Assembly: GCF_014697125.1 (NCBI RefSeq) | Contig: NZ_JACJRG010000031.1 | Span: 1 to 64,000, forward strand | DNA from: Anabaena minutissima FACHB-250 | GTDB taxonomy: Bacteria > Cyanobacteriota > Cyanobacteriia > Cyanobacteriales > Nostocaceae | Length of the DNA stretch: 64,000 bases | Direction of reading: 5' to 3' | Shown here: piece by piece, positions 54,563 to 63,428 of the stretch | Position numbering within the stretch: position 1 is the first letter of the stretch | Layout: every line of letters starts with the position of its first letter | Position numbers and translations under genes: made by a program | The notes under the pieces: generated by a model | Database searches by the model: none | The model's input: only the letters and a program-made list of their open reading frames with translations | What the model was told of the DNA's origin: nothing

Positions 54563-55198
54563 GTGTCTGTAGGCATTCTCGGCACAAAACTGGGCATGAC
54601 CCAAGTCTTTGATGAAGCAGGAGTAGCAATTTCTGTCACCGTCGTCCAAGCAGGTCCATGCGTAGTTACCCAAATTAAAACGAAACCAACCGACGGATAC
54701 ACAGCTATTCAAGTTGGTTATAAAGAAGTTAAGCCCAAAGCACTAAACAGACCATTGCTGGGTCACTTAGCTAAATCCTCAGCCCCAGCATTACGGCATC
54801 TGAAAGAGTATCACACAGAAAGCCCTAGTGATTATGCTTTAGGTCAAGAGATTAAAGCAGATATGTTTAGTGCGGGTCAAATTGTAGACGTTATCGGTAC
54901 AAGTATTGGTCGGGGCTTTGCAGGCAACCAAAAGCGGAATAACTTTGGTCGTGGACCAATGTCACATGGTTCTAAAAACCATAGAGCTCCAGGTTCGATT
55001 GGTGCAGGTACAACCCCAGGTCGTGTTTATCCAGGTAAACGGATGGCAGGGCGTTTAGGCGGTACTCGCGTCACAATTAGCAAACTAACCGTAATAAAAG
55101 TAGATACTGACCGCAATATATTGCTCATCAAAGGAGCAGTTCCTGGGAAGCCTGGAGCATTGCTAAATATTGTGCCAGCCAACATAGTTGGCAAGTAG
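54563..55198 (+). CDS. rplC: 50S ribosomal protein L3
   Basis: Primary 23S rRNA-binding protein, 211 aa, near the peptidyl transferase centre; first gene of the cluster. SVGILGTKLGMTQVFDEAG and the extension GRGPMSHGSKNHRAPGSIGA are diagnostic. The GTG start is supported by AAGGAGAG about 10 bp upstream. rpsJ does not precede it. In cyanobacteria rpsJ is commonly found with tufA instead. Confidence 0.97.
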   Translation: MSVGILGTKLGMTQVFDEAGVAISVTVVQAGPCVVTQIKTKPTDGYTAIQVGYKEVKPKALNRPLLGHLAKSSAPALRHLKEYHTESPSDYALGQEIKADMFSAGQIVDVIGTSIGRGFAGNQKRNNFGRGPMSHGSKNHRAPGSIGAGTTPGRVYPGKRMAGRLGGTRVTISKLTVIKVDTDRNILLIKGAVPGKPGALLNIVPANIVGK

Positions 55199-55264
55199 TG
55201 CTGAGTCTTAACTGTTGACTGTTGACTGACTTCAGACTATGGACAAACGACAAAGGACACAAAG

Positions 55265-55897
55265 ATGGTTGAAAGTGTAGTTAAAAATTGGCAAGGAGAA
55301 GAAGTTGGACAAAAAGAGTTCAACTTGCGTATTGCCAAAGAAGAAACGGCGGTTCATATTGTCCACCGCGCCCTAGTAAGGCAAATGACCAACTCTCGCC
55401 AAGGAACTGCCAGCACCAAAACGCGTGCGGAAGTTAGAGGTGGTGGTCGCAAACCCTGGCGGCAAAAAGGCACTGGTCGCGCTCGTGCAGGTTCTATTCG
55501 TTCACCATTGTGGCGTGGTGGTGGTGTAATCTTCGGGCCTAAACCCAGAGATTTCAACCTAAAAATGAATCGTAAAGAACGGCGGTTAGCATTGCGGACA
55601 GCCCTAGTCAGCCGTGTAGACGACTTGATTGTAGTAGAAGAATTTAATAACGAGTTATCCCGTCCTAAGACTCAAGAGTTGGTAGCAGCCCTAGCCCGTT
55701 GGGGTGCAGCACCAGAAAATAAGACACTATTGATTTTGTCTGAGTTTCCTGAAAACGTTTACTTGTCAGCCCGCAACGTAGAAAATCTCAAGCTCATTGC
55801 TGCTGACCAGCTAAATGTTTACGATATGCTACACGCTGACAAGATCGTCATTACAGCATCAGCTTTAGATAAAATTCAGGAGGTCTACAATGCCTAA
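55265..55897 (+). CDS. rplD: 50S ribosomal protein L4
   Basis: Protein of 210 aa lining the exit tunnel. The conserved loop GGGRKPWRQKGTGRARAGSI and SPLWRGGGVIFGPKPRDF are complete. In Escherichia coli L4 also represses its own operon; nothing here shows whether that applies. It overlaps rplW by 8 bp, giving translational coupling. Confidence 0.97.
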   Translation: MVESVVKNWQGEEVGQKEFNLRIAKEETAVHIVHRALVRQMTNSRQGTASTKTRAEVRGGGRKPWRQKGTGRARAGSIRSPLWRGGGVIFGPKPRDFNLKMNRKERRLALRTALVSRVDDLIVVEEFNNELSRPKTQELVAALARWGAAPENKTLLILSEFPENVYLSARNVENLKLIAADQLNVYDMLHADKIVITASALDKIQEVYNA

Positions 55898-56204
55898 GTT
55901 TGACCCCCGCAACCTGCCTGATTTAATCCGTCGCCCCATCGTTACCGAAAAAGCGACCATTCTTATGGAACAAAACAAATATACCTTTGAAGTTGTTCCT
56001 AAAGCCGATAAGACACAAATTAAAGCGGCGATCGAAGACTTATTTCAGGTAAAGGTTGTAAAAGTAAATACCGCACTACCACCCCGCAAAAAAAAGCGCG
56101 TTGGTAAATTCATTGGTTTTAAGCCCCAATATAAAAAAGCGATCGTCACAGTCGCGGCTGGGGATGTAGACAAAATTAGACAAGTATTATTCCCAGAGGT
56201 CTAA
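55890..56204 (+). CDS. rplW: 50S ribosomal protein L23
   Basis: Protein of 104 aa at the tunnel exit, a docking site for trigger factor and SRP. LIRRPIVTEKATILMEQNKY and the PPRKKKRVGKFIGFKPQYKK loop are typical. The start lies inside the end of rplD, and AGGAGG precedes it. Confidence 0.97.
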   Translation: MPKFDPRNLPDLIRRPIVTEKATILMEQNKYTFEVVPKADKTQIKAAIEDLFQVKVVKVNTALPPRKKKRVGKFIGFKPQYKKAIVTVAAGDVDKIRQVLFPEV

Positions 56205-56210
56205 GATATT

Positions 56211-57074
56211 ATGGGTACTCGTTCTTATCGTCCTTATACCCCCAGTACCCGCCAAGTTACCATCTCTGACTTTGCGGAAATTACTAAAACCGAACCAGAA
56301 AAGTCACTCACGGAATATAAACACCGTGCCAAAGGTCGGAACAACCAAGGGCGGATTACTAGCCGTCGTCGGGGTGGCGGACACAAGAGACTTTATCGAA
56401 TCATTGATTTTAAAAGGGATAAACGTAACATCCCAGCCACACTCATAGCTATTGAATACGATCCCAACCGTAACGCGCGGATTGCCCTGCTATCTTATGA
56501 AGATGGTGAAAAACGGTATATCCTGCACCCAAATGGGTTGAAAGTAGGCACAACAGTCATTGCTGGGCCAGAATCTCCCTTTGAAGATGGCAATGCTTTA
56601 CCTTTAGCTAACATTCCTTTAGGTACTAGCGTTCATAACGTAGAATTAATCGCTGGTAAAGGCGGTCAAATTGTGCGTGCTGCTGGTGCTACCGCGCAAG
56701 TTGTAGCTAAAGAAGGTGATTATGTCACACTCAAGTTACCTTCGGGAGAAGTTCGCATGATTCGGCGTGAATGTTACGCCACCATCGGACAAGTAGGTAA
56801 CACCGATGCTAGAAACCTGAGTGCAGGTAAAGCTGGGAGAAACCGTTGGAAAGGTCGCCGTCCCAAAGTTAGAGGTAGCGTGATGAACCCTGTAGACCAC
56901 CCACATGGTGGTGGTGAGGGTAGAGCGCCTATTGGTAGATCAGGTCCTGTTACTCCTTGGGGTAAACCAACATTGGGTGCTAAGACACGTAAACCCAAGA
57001 AAGCTAGCAGCAAATTGATTGTCCGTCGTCGTCGTAAATCTTCTAAACGCGGACGTGGTGGTCGGGAGTCCTAG
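56211..57074 (+). CDS. rplB: 50S ribosomal protein L2
   Basis: Protein of 287 aa needed for subunit joining and peptidyl transfer. GRNNQGRITSRRRGGGHKRL near the start and GSVMNPVDHPHGGGEGRAPI near the end, including the catalytically important His, are intact. It starts 6 bp after rplW. Confidence 0.98.
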   Translation: MGTRSYRPYTPSTRQVTISDFAEITKTEPEKSLTEYKHRAKGRNNQGRITSRRRGGGHKRLYRIIDFKRDKRNIPATLIAIEYDPNRNARIALLSYEDGEKRYILHPNGLKVGTTVIAGPESPFEDGNALPLANIPLGTSVHNVELIAGKGGQIVRAAGATAQVVAKEGDYVTLKLPSGEVRMIRRECYATIGQVGNTDARNLSAGKAGRNRWKGRRPKVRGSVMNPVDHPHGGGEGRAPIGRSGPVTPWGKPTLGAKTRKPKKASSKLIVRRRRKSSKRGRGGRES

Positions 57075-57165
57075 AATTTTAGATTTTAAATTTTGGATTT
57101 GAGATTGGGTCTGTTGGTCAAGCATTAATAATTTTGTGAACGCCCTCTGAGACACCTATTTATCC

Positions 57166-57228
57166 GAAATTCTAAATCCAAAATTCTAAATCCAAAATTC
57201 TAAATCCAAAATCCAAAATCCAAAATTG
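57166..57228. repeat. CCAAAATTCTAAAT tandem repeats between rplB and rpsS
   Basis: Tandem AAATCCAAAATTCT and AATCCAA units (STRR type) fill much of the 158-bp gap inside the essential operon, ending just before the rpsS start. Confidence 0.8.
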
Positions 57229-57232
57229 CACT

Positions 57233-57511
57233 ATGGGTCGTTCTCTTAAAAAAGGTCCTTTTATTGCGGATCATTTGTTAAGCAAAATTGAAAAACTGAA
57301 TGCTAAAAACGAAAAGCAAGTTATTAAAACTTGGTCGCGAGCTTCAACAATTTTGCCCGAAATGGTAGGCCACACCATCGCAGTTCACAACGGGCGACAA
57401 CACGTACCCGTATTTATTAGTGACCAAATGGTGGGGCATAAGTTGGGAGAATTTGCTCCCACACGCGCCTACAGAGGCCATGGCAAAAGTGACAAAAAAG
57501 CGGGGAGATAG
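57233..57511 (+). CDS. rpsS: 30S ribosomal protein S19
   Basis: Protein of 92 aa at the 30S head. MGRSLKKGPFIADHLLSKIE, STILPEMVGHTIAVHNGRQH and KLGEFAPTRAYRGHGK are diagnostic. The upstream gap is STRR repeat with no clear ribosome binding site. Confidence 0.97.
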   Translation: MGRSLKKGPFIADHLLSKIEKLNAKNEKQVIKTWSRASTILPEMVGHTIAVHNGRQHVPVFISDQMVGHKLGEFAPTRAYRGHGKSDKKAGR

Positions 57512-57591
57512 TCATTAGTCATTAGTCATTAGTCATTAGCTGAAGACGCATGACAAATGACCAATAACCAATGACCAAAATGGAGAAACAT

Positions 57592-57951
57592 ATGGCTACT
57601 GATACTACTGAAGTAAAGGCGATCGCCCGTTTTATACGCATCTCTCCCTACAAAGTACGTCGCGTACTTGATCAAATTCGGGGTCGCTCCTATAGAGAGG
57701 CACTGATTATCTTAGAATTTATGCCCTATCGAGCCACTGAGCCTGTGCTGAAGCTCCTGAGAAGTGCTGCTGCTAACGCCGAGCATAATGCAGGATTAGA
57801 TCGCACTCAATTAGTGATTACTAAGGCATTCGCCGATCAAGGCCCAGTACTAAAACGTTTCCAACCTAGAGCGCAAGGTAGAGCTTACCAAATTCGCAAA
57901 CCAACGTGTCATATCACCTTAGCTGTAGCAGCTGATGCTAACGCTAAGTAA
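57592..57951 (+). CDS. rplV: 50S ribosomal protein L22
   Basis: Protein of 119 aa whose loop forms part of the exit tunnel. The start ATG at 57592 (MATDTTEVKAIARFIRISPY) fits the family; an in-frame ATG at 57571 lies in repeat sequence. YKVRRVLDQIRGRSYREALI and the tunnel loop FQPRAQGRAYQIRKPTCHI are complete. The 57512-57590 gap is TAGTCATTAG tandem repeat. Confidence 0.96.
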   Translation: MATDTTEVKAIARFIRISPYKVRRVLDQIRGRSYREALIILEFMPYRATEPVLKLLRSAAANAEHNAGLDRTQLVITKAFADQGPVLKRFQPRAQGRAYQIRKPTCHITLAVAADANAK

Positions 57952-58002
57952 TTTATATACACATAAAATTGCGTAAAGTAAGAAATTTTAGAGGAAACAT
58001 TT

Positions 58003-58752
58003 GTGGGACAGAAAATTCATCCAGTTGGCTTTCGTCTGGGAATTACCCAAGAACACCAATCACGTTGGTTTGCCGAACCCGATCGCTATCCAGAACTCTT
58101 ACAAGAAGACTACAAACTCCGTAAATACATAGAGCAAAAATTGGGTAGATACGCTCAAAACAATGCTGGTATTTCCGAAGTACGGATTGAGAGGAAAGCA
58201 GATCAAATTGATCTAGAAGTACGTACTGCTCGCCCAGGGGTAGTAGTAGGTCGTGGTGGTCAAGGCATTGAAGCATTGCGGACAGGACTACAAGACTTGC
58301 TCGGTGGTCATCGTCAAATCCGCATCAACGTAGTGGAAGTCCAAAAAGTTGATGCTGATGCCTACTTGATTGCTGAATATATTGCTCAACAACTAGAACG
58401 CCGTGTTTCCTTCCGTCGGGTAGTGAGACAAGCAATTCAACGCGCTCAACGTGCAGGTATTCAAGGCATTAAAGTGCAAGTCGGTGGTCGGCTCAACGGT
58501 GCAGAAATTGCCCGAACCGAGTGGACTCGTGAGGGTAGAGTACCCCTCCATACCTTACGGGCTGACATTGACTACTCTTACTGCACAGCCAAAACCGTTT
58601 ACGGCATTTTGGGAATCAAAGTGTGGGTATTCAAGGGAGAAATTATTCCTGGACAGGAAGAAGCCCCATCCCAACCAACAACTCGTGAACCTCGCCGCCG
58701 TCAACAACAGCGTCGTCGTCAGCAGTTTGAAGACCGTTCTAATGAAGGATAA
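58003..58752 (+). CDS. rpsC: 30S ribosomal protein S3
   Basis: Protein of 249 aa at the mRNA entry channel. MGQKIHPVGFRLGITQEHQS, the KH-domain GRGGQGIEALRTGLQ and the C-terminal VQVGGRLNGAEIARTEW are intact; a basic QRRRQQ-rich tail is cyanobacterial in style. GTG start after GAGGAAAC. Confidence 0.97.
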   Translation: MGQKIHPVGFRLGITQEHQSRWFAEPDRYPELLQEDYKLRKYIEQKLGRYAQNNAGISEVRIERKADQIDLEVRTARPGVVVGRGGQGIEALRTGLQDLLGGHRQIRINVVEVQKVDADAYLIAEYIAQQLERRVSFRRVVRQAIQRAQRAGIQGIKVQVGGRLNGAEIARTEWTREGRVPLHTLRADIDYSYCTAKTVYGILGIKVWVFKGEIIPGQEEAPSQPTTREPRRRQQQRRRQQFEDRSNEG

Positions 58753-58756
58753 AAGG

Positions 58757-58842
58757 GGACTGGCGACTGGTGACTGGTGACTGGGCAAAAAACCGCACCC
58801 AATCCCTCATCCTTAATCCCCAATCCCTCATCCCTAATCCCT
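58757..58842. repeat. GACTGGT / CCCTAAT tandem repeats between rpsC and rplP
   Basis: ACTGGTG heptamers (58757-58785) followed by AATCCCT-type units (58801-58842) fill the gap between the two ribosomal genes. Confidence 0.8.
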
Positions 58843-58852
58843 AGTAAAAGTC

Positions 58853-59284
58853 ATGTTAAGTCCTAGAAGAACTAAATTCCGCAAACAACAGCGCGGACGA
58901 ATGGGCGGTTTAGCCCACCGTGGGAGTACCCTCAACTTTGGAGATTTTGCACTCCAAGCTCAAGAACCAGCTTGGATCACCTCTAGACAAATCGAGGCTT
59001 CCCGTCGAGCAATGACACGCTACATCCGCCGGGGTGGTAAAATCTGGATTCGGATTTTCCCAGATAAACCCGTAACAATGCGTCCAGCTGAAACCCGGAT
59101 GGGTTCAGGTAAGGGTAATCCAGAGTTTTGGGTAGCAGTAGTTAAGCCAGGGCGGATTTTGTTTGAAATCGCCGGGGTTACTGAAGAAATAGCTCGTGAA
59201 GCCATGCGTTTAGCGGCATACAAGCTACCCATCAAGACCAAATTTATTGTGCGATCTCAAGTAGAAGTAGAGGAGCAGGAGTAG
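58853..59284 (+). CDS. rplP: 50S ribosomal protein L16
   Basis: Protein of 143 aa contacting the aminoacyl-tRNA. MLSPRRTKFRKQQRGRMGGL, RRGGKIWIRIFPDKPVTMRP and the MGSGKGNPEFWVAVVKPGRI loop are diagnostic. It ends 3 bp before rpmC, so they are coupled. Confidence 0.97.
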   Translation: MLSPRRTKFRKQQRGRMGGLAHRGSTLNFGDFALQAQEPAWITSRQIEASRRAMTRYIRRGGKIWIRIFPDKPVTMRPAETRMGSGKGNPEFWVAVVKPGRILFEIAGVTEEIAREAMRLAAYKLPIKTKFIVRSQVEVEEQE

Positions 59285-59287
59285 GTT

Positions 59288-59515
59288 ATGCCTCTTCCCA
59301 AAATTGCAGAAGCTAGAGAATTAAGTGACGAAAAGCTGGCTGAGGAAATTACCGCCGTCAAAAGACAACTGTTTCAGTTGCGCTTGCAAAAAGCCACCAG
59401 ACAGTTAGAAAAACCCCACCAGTTCCGCCATGCTCGCCATCGCCTAGCCCAACTACTAACAGTAGAAGGAGAAAGGAAACGGGCAGCAAGTCAACCGCCT
59501 CAAGAAGAAAAGTAG
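59288..59515 (+). CDS. rpmC: 50S ribosomal protein L29
   Basis: Protein of 75 aa at the tunnel exit: two helices with LSDEKLAEEITAVKRQLFQL and RHARHRLAQLLTVEGERKRA. A slightly long polar tail. It follows rplP by 3 bp and precedes rpsQ by 6 bp. Confidence 0.95.
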   Translation: MPLPKIAEARELSDEKLAEEITAVKRQLFQLRLQKATRQLEKPHQFRHARHRLAQLLTVEGERKRAASQPPQEEK

Positions 59516-59521
59516 GAGATT

Positions 59522-59773
59522 ATGGCAATCAAAGAACGAGTTGGCTTGGTAGTGAGCGATAAAATGCAAAAAACAGTGGTTGTTGCCATTGAAAACCGCG
59601 CTCCCCATCCCAAGTACGGCAAGATTGTAGTCAAAACACGCCGCTATAAAGCTCACGATGAAGAAAATAAGTGCAAAGTGGGCGATCGCGTGCGGATTCA
59701 GGAAACTAGACCCCTGAGCAAAACCAAACGCTGGCAAGTGGCAGAAATCCTCAACACTAAAGCTACAACTTGA
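59522..59773 (+). CDS. rpsQ: 30S ribosomal protein S17
   Basis: Protein of 83 aa, OB-fold 16S rRNA binder. KERVGLVVSDKMQKTVVVAI, HPKYGKIVVKTRRYKAHDEE and CKVGDRVRIQETRPLSKTKR are typical. Confidence 0.97.
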   Translation: MAIKERVGLVVSDKMQKTVVVAIENRAPHPKYGKIVVKTRRYKAHDEENKCKVGDRVRIQETRPLSKTKRWQVAEILNTKATT

Positions 59774-59798
59774 TAGTTGTGCATAAGGGAGACCAATT

Positions 59799-60167
59799 GT
59801 GATTCAACCCCAAACTTACCTGAATGTGGCAGATAATAGCGGTGCACGCAAACTGATGTGTATTCGTGTCCTAGGCGCGGGTAACAGACGTTACGGTTTT
59901 GTGGGCGACAGAATTATCGCCGTTGTTAAAGATGCTATTCCTAACATGGCAGTCAAAAAATCTGATGTTGTCGAAGCTGTGATTGTTCGCACCCGCCACA
60001 ACATCAGTCGTGATAGCGGTATGAGCATTCGCTTTGATGATAACGCTGCCGTCATCATCAACAAAGATGGTAATCCCAGAGGCACACGGGTATTTGGCCC
60101 AGTAGCACGGGAACTGCGCGAAAAAAGCTTTACTAAAATCGTTTCTCTTGCTCCGGAGGTGCTGTAA
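59799..60167 (+). CDS. rplN: 50S ribosomal protein L14
   Basis: Protein of 122 aa at the subunit interface. MIQPQTYLNVADNSGARKLM and GVFGPVARELRE-type end (RVFGPVARELREKSFTKIVS) are diagnostic. GTG start after AGGGAGACC. The stop codon overlaps the rplX start by one base (TAATG). Confidence 0.97.
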   Translation: MIQPQTYLNVADNSGARKLMCIRVLGAGNRRYGFVGDRIIAVVKDAIPNMAVKKSDVVEAVIVRTRHNISRDSGMSIRFDDNAAVIINKDGNPRGTRVFGPVARELREKSFTKIVSLAPEVL

Positions 60168-60517
60168 TGGCCAACCAAAAGGATCAACCTAGATTCCAGA
60201 AAATGCACGTCAAAACTGGTGACACAGTGCAGATAATTGCGGGCAAAGATAAAGGCAAAGTTGGCGAAGTGATTCAAGCACTGCCTCAACTGAGCAAAAT
60301 CATTGTCAAAGGTGTCAATATTAAAACCAAGCACGTCAAACCCCAACAAGAAGGGGAATCAGGGCGGATTGTTTCTCAGGAAGCTCCGATTCATAGCTCT
60401 AACGTGATGCTTTATTCCACGAAGCAAAACGTTGCTAGTCGTGTTTGTTACACTTTCACATCCGAAGGGAAGAAAGTCAGAAAACTCAAGAAAACTGGTG
60501 AAATTCTCGATAGCTAG
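60167..60517 (+). CDS. rplX: 50S ribosomal protein L24
   Basis: Protein of 116 aa, assembly initiator with a KOW motif (VKTGDTVQIIAGKDKGKVGE) and GVNIKTKHVKPQQEGESGRI. The start overlaps the rplN stop as TAATG, with GGAGGTGC upstream. Confidence 0.97.
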   Translation: MANQKDQPRFQKMHVKTGDTVQIIAGKDKGKVGEVIQALPQLSKIIVKGVNIKTKHVKPQQEGESGRIVSQEAPIHSSNVMLYSTKQNVASRVCYTFTSEGKKVRKLKKTGEILDS

Positions 60518-60622
60518 AGAATTTACCGACTTGAGATTTTAGATTGTAAATTTAATCTCAAATCTAAAATCTGAAATTAAAGTGTCCCTGACCAAGACCA
60601 GGGAAAATCAGGACAAAAAACT

Positions 60623-61171
60623 ATGGCGACAACAAGACTCAAAACCTTATATCAAGAGACAATCGTCCCCAAACTGATTAATCAGTTTGAATACACCAAC
60701 GTTCATCAAGTGCCAAAGTTGGTGAAAGTAACTATTAATAGAGGTTTGGGAGAAGCGGCTCAAAATGCTAAGTCCCTAGAAGCGTCCTTAAACGAAATTG
60801 CAGTGATTACTGGCCAAAAACCAGTGGTGACAAGAGCGAAAAAAGCGATCGCTGGCTTCAAGATTCGTCAGGGTATGCCTGTTGGTATCATGGTGACACT
60901 TAGAGGCGAGAAGATGTATGCCTTTTTCGACCGATTAATTAGCTTGACACTGCCTAGAATTAGAGATTTTCGCGGTATCAGCCCCAAAAGCTTTGATGGA
61001 CGCGGTAACTATACTCTCGGCGTCAGAGAACAGTTAATCTTTCCAGAAATCGAATACGATAGCATCGATCAAGTCCGTGGTTTAGATATTTCCATTATCA
61101 CCACAGCGAAAAACGACGAAGAGGGACGCGCTTTACTTAAAGAATTTGGAATGCCCTTTCGCGATCAATAA
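60623..61171 (+). CDS. rplE: 50S ribosomal protein L5
   Basis: Protein of 182 aa binding 5S rRNA and the P-site tRNA. GQKPVVTRAKKAIAGFKIRQ, GMPVGIMVTLRGEKMYAFFD and RDFRGISPKSFDGRGNYTLG are diagnostic. rpsN, which follows rplE in many bacteria, is absent; rpsH comes next, as usual in cyanobacteria. Confidence 0.97.
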   Translation: MATTRLKTLYQETIVPKLINQFEYTNVHQVPKLVKVTINRGLGEAAQNAKSLEASLNEIAVITGQKPVVTRAKKAIAGFKIRQGMPVGIMVTLRGEKMYAFFDRLISLTLPRIRDFRGISPKSFDGRGNYTLGVREQLIFPEIEYDSIDQVRGLDISIITTAKNDEEGRALLKEFGMPFRDQ

Positions 61172-61191
61172 GTTCATCTAAAGAGGGAACG

Positions 61192-61593
61192 ATGGCGGCT
61201 AACGACACAATTGCAGATATGCTGACGCGCATCCGCAATGCCAACATGGCAAGGCATCAAATTACACACGTGCCAGCCACAAAAATGACCCGTAGTATTG
61301 CTAAAGTGCTACAGGAAGAAGGCTTTATTGCGGAAATTGCAGAAGATGGTGAAGGCGTAAAACGTAACCTAGTGATTTCTTTGAAATACAAAGGTAAAAA
61401 TCGTCAACCCCTGATTACTGCATTGAAACGGGTGAGTAAACCAGGTTTACGTGTTTACTCCAACAGAAAAGAATTACCAAGGGTACTAGGCGGTATTGGC
61501 ATTGCCATAATTTCCACATCTAGTGGCATTATGACTGACCGTGAAGCCCGTCGTCAGAACGTCGGTGGTGAAATACTCTGCTACGTTTGGTAG
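61192..61593 (+). CDS. rpsH: 30S ribosomal protein S8
   Basis: Protein of 133 aa; primary 16S rRNA binder. ANDTIADMLTRIRNANMARH, RVYSNRKELPRVLGGIGIAI and ISTSSGIMTDREARRQNVGG are typical. AGAGGGAACG precedes the ATG. A 198-bp gap with a degenerate repeat follows. Confidence 0.97.
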   Translation: MAANDTIADMLTRIRNANMARHQITHVPATKMTRSIAKVLQEEGFIAEIAEDGEGVKRNLVISLKYKGKNRQPLITALKRVSKPGLRVYSNRKELPRVLGGIGIAIISTSSGIMTDREARRQNVGGEILCYVW

Positions 61594-61791
61594 TGAATTA
61601 TCAGTTGTCAACTGTCCCTTAAGGTAATCTTCTCCTCCAGCAACACTACTCTGAACGAGAAGCCCTACCCTCTGCTAATGCGAAAGGGAATGTCAGTTAA
61701 TCACGGGAAAAACCCCTTGGCGTGGACTCCCGTAGAGAAGATCACACTGAAAAACAACTGAAAAAGGATAAAGGACAAAGGACAAAAAGTC

Positions 61792-62340
61792 ATGTCTCGT
61801 ATTGGTAAACGTCCAATTACTATTCCCGCCAAAGTACAAGTGACTATTGATGGCACAAAAGTTGTCGTGAAAGGCCCTAAAGGTGAACTTTCCCGTAATT
61901 TGCCAACTCATGTCATAGTTTCTCAAGAAGGGGAAATATTACAAGTAACTCGGAAGGATGAATCTCGCACCTCCAGACAAATGCACGGCTTGAGCCGGAC
62001 TTTAGTCGCCAACATGGTCGAGGGAGTGTCCCAAGGGTTTCAACGACGCTTAGAAATCCAAGGTGTGGGTTATCGGGCGCAAGTACAAGGGCGTAACCTA
62101 GTTCTGAATATGGGTTTCAGCCATCAAGTCCAAATTGTACCACCAGAAGGAATTCAGTTTGCTGTAGAAAATAACACTAACGTCATAGTCAGTGGTTATG
62201 ACAAAGAAATAGTAGGCAATACAGCAGCCAAAGTTCGTGCCGTTCGTCCACCTGAACCCTATAAGGGTAAAGGGATTCGCTATGCAGGCGAAGTAGTCAG
62301 ACGTAAAGCTGGTAAGACTGGTAAGGGTGGTAAGAAGTAA
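61792..62340 (+). CDS. rplF: 50S ribosomal protein L6
   Basis: Protein of 182 aa near the sarcin-ricin region. MSRIGKRPITIPAKVQVTID, LQGVGYRAQ-like (IQGVGYRAQVQGRNLVLNMG) and RPPEPYKGKGIRYAGEVVRR are diagnostic. It ends 2 bp before rplR. Confidence 0.97.
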   Translation: MSRIGKRPITIPAKVQVTIDGTKVVVKGPKGELSRNLPTHVIVSQEGEILQVTRKDESRTSRQMHGLSRTLVANMVEGVSQGFQRRLEIQGVGYRAQVQGRNLVLNMGFSHQVQIVPPEGIQFAVENNTNVIVSGYDKEIVGNTAAKVRAVRPPEPYKGKGIRYAGEVVRRKAGKTGKGGKK

Positions 62341-62342
62341 AC

Positions 62343-62705
62343 ATGAAACTTACTCGTAAAGAATCAAAACAGCGTCGTCACAGACGCATCCGGGGCAAAA
62401 TAAAAGGATCGTCAGAACGTCCACGGTTAGCGGTATTCCGCTCGAATGAGCATATTTATGCTCAAATAATTGATGACACGCAGCATCAAACTTTAGCAGC
62501 AGCATCAACTTTAGAAGCAGATTTGAAATCTAGTTTAGCTTCAGGTGCTACCTGTGAAGCATCCGCACAAGTTGGTAAATTGATTGCAGTGCGATCGCTA
62601 GAAAAAGGCATTAGCAAAGTCGTCTTTGATCGCGGTGGTAACTTGTATCATGGTCGAATCAAAGCACTAGCCGAAGCCGCACGCGAGGCTGGTTTAGATT
62701 TTTAA
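62343..62705 (+). CDS. rplR: 50S ribosomal protein L18
   Basis: Protein of 120 aa binding 5S rRNA with L5. RLAVFRSNEHIYAQIIDDTQ and KVVFDRGGNLYHGRIKALAE are typical. It follows rplF with 2 bp between. Confidence 0.97.
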   Translation: MKLTRKESKQRRHRRIRGKIKGSSERPRLAVFRSNEHIYAQIIDDTQHQTLAAASTLEADLKSSLASGATCEASAQVGKLIAVRSLEKGISKVVFDRGGNLYHGRIKALAEAAREAGLDF

Positions 62706-62771
62706 ACAGTCAAAAGTCTCAGGTCAAAAGTCAAAAGTAATTGACTATTGACTATTGTCCCTTGCGGGTTC

Positions 62772-62811
62772 GCCAGTCGCTCATGGGGGAGACCCCCAAG
62801 ATCGCGCTGGC
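62772..62811. repeat. 40-nt hairpin repeat, copy 2
   Basis: Ends GCCAG / CTGGC, inner perfect stem GGGGG-AGA-CCCCC (62785-62797), between rplR and rpsE. It is related to the element at 54212-54251. The flanks carry TTGACTATTGACTA tandem repeats. Confidence 0.7.
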
Positions 62812-62855
62812 TCACTGTTGACTATTGACTATTGACTAAATAGAGAGCATAGATT

Positions 62856-63383
62856 ATGGCAACTGGTCGTCGTAAAGCTAACCGCACAAAAAAAGAAGAA
62901 ACCACCTGGCAAGAGCGGGTAATTCAGATCCGGCGGGTGAGCAAGGTCGTCAAAGGTGGTAAAAAACTCAGCTTCCGGGCAATCGTCGTCGTTGGTAACG
63001 AACGCGGTCAAGTGGGTGTCGGAGTAGGTAAAGCCTCTGATGTTATTGGAGCTGTGAAAAAAGGTGTTGCCGATGGCAAAAAACACCTCATAGACATCCC
63101 CATTACCAAATCCAACTCAATTCCACACCCCATTGATGGTGTTGGTGGTGGTGCGAAAGTGATGATGCGTCCAGCCGCACCTGGTACTGGGGTAATTGCT
63201 GGTGGTGCTGTCCGCACAGTGTTGGAATTAGCTGGCGTGCGCAACGTTTTGGCTAAACAACTTGGCTCTAATAACCCACTAAACAATGCTAGAGCCGCAG
63301 TCAACGCCTTATCTACCCTGCGTACCTTGACCGAAGTCGCTGAAGACCGAGGCATTGCTATTGAAAAACTCTACATTCAGTAG
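62856..63383 (+). CDS. rpsE: 30S ribosomal protein S5
   Basis: Protein of 175 aa important for accuracy and mRNA unwinding. RRVSKVVKGGKKLSFRAIVV, GNERGQVGVGVGKASDVIGA and RPAAPGTGVIAGGAVRTVLE are diagnostic. rpmD (L30), which follows rpsE in many bacteria, is absent, as is normal in cyanobacteria. Confidence 0.97.
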   Translation: MATGRRKANRTKKEETTWQERVIQIRRVSKVVKGGKKLSFRAIVVVGNERGQVGVGVGKASDVIGAVKKGVADGKKHLIDIPITKSNSIPHPIDGVGGGAKVMMRPAAPGTGVIAGGAVRTVLELAGVRNVLAKQLGSNNPLNNARAAVNALSTLRTLTEVAEDRGIAIEKLYIQ

Positions 63384-63428
63384 AGTTACTGTTACAAATT
63401 GTTTGTGTAAACAGGTGTCAATTACATC

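Noticed and set aside
54311..54712. 133-aa minus-strand ORF over the rplC start
   Set aside because: It overlaps the conserved rplC gene antisense and has no recognisable domain.
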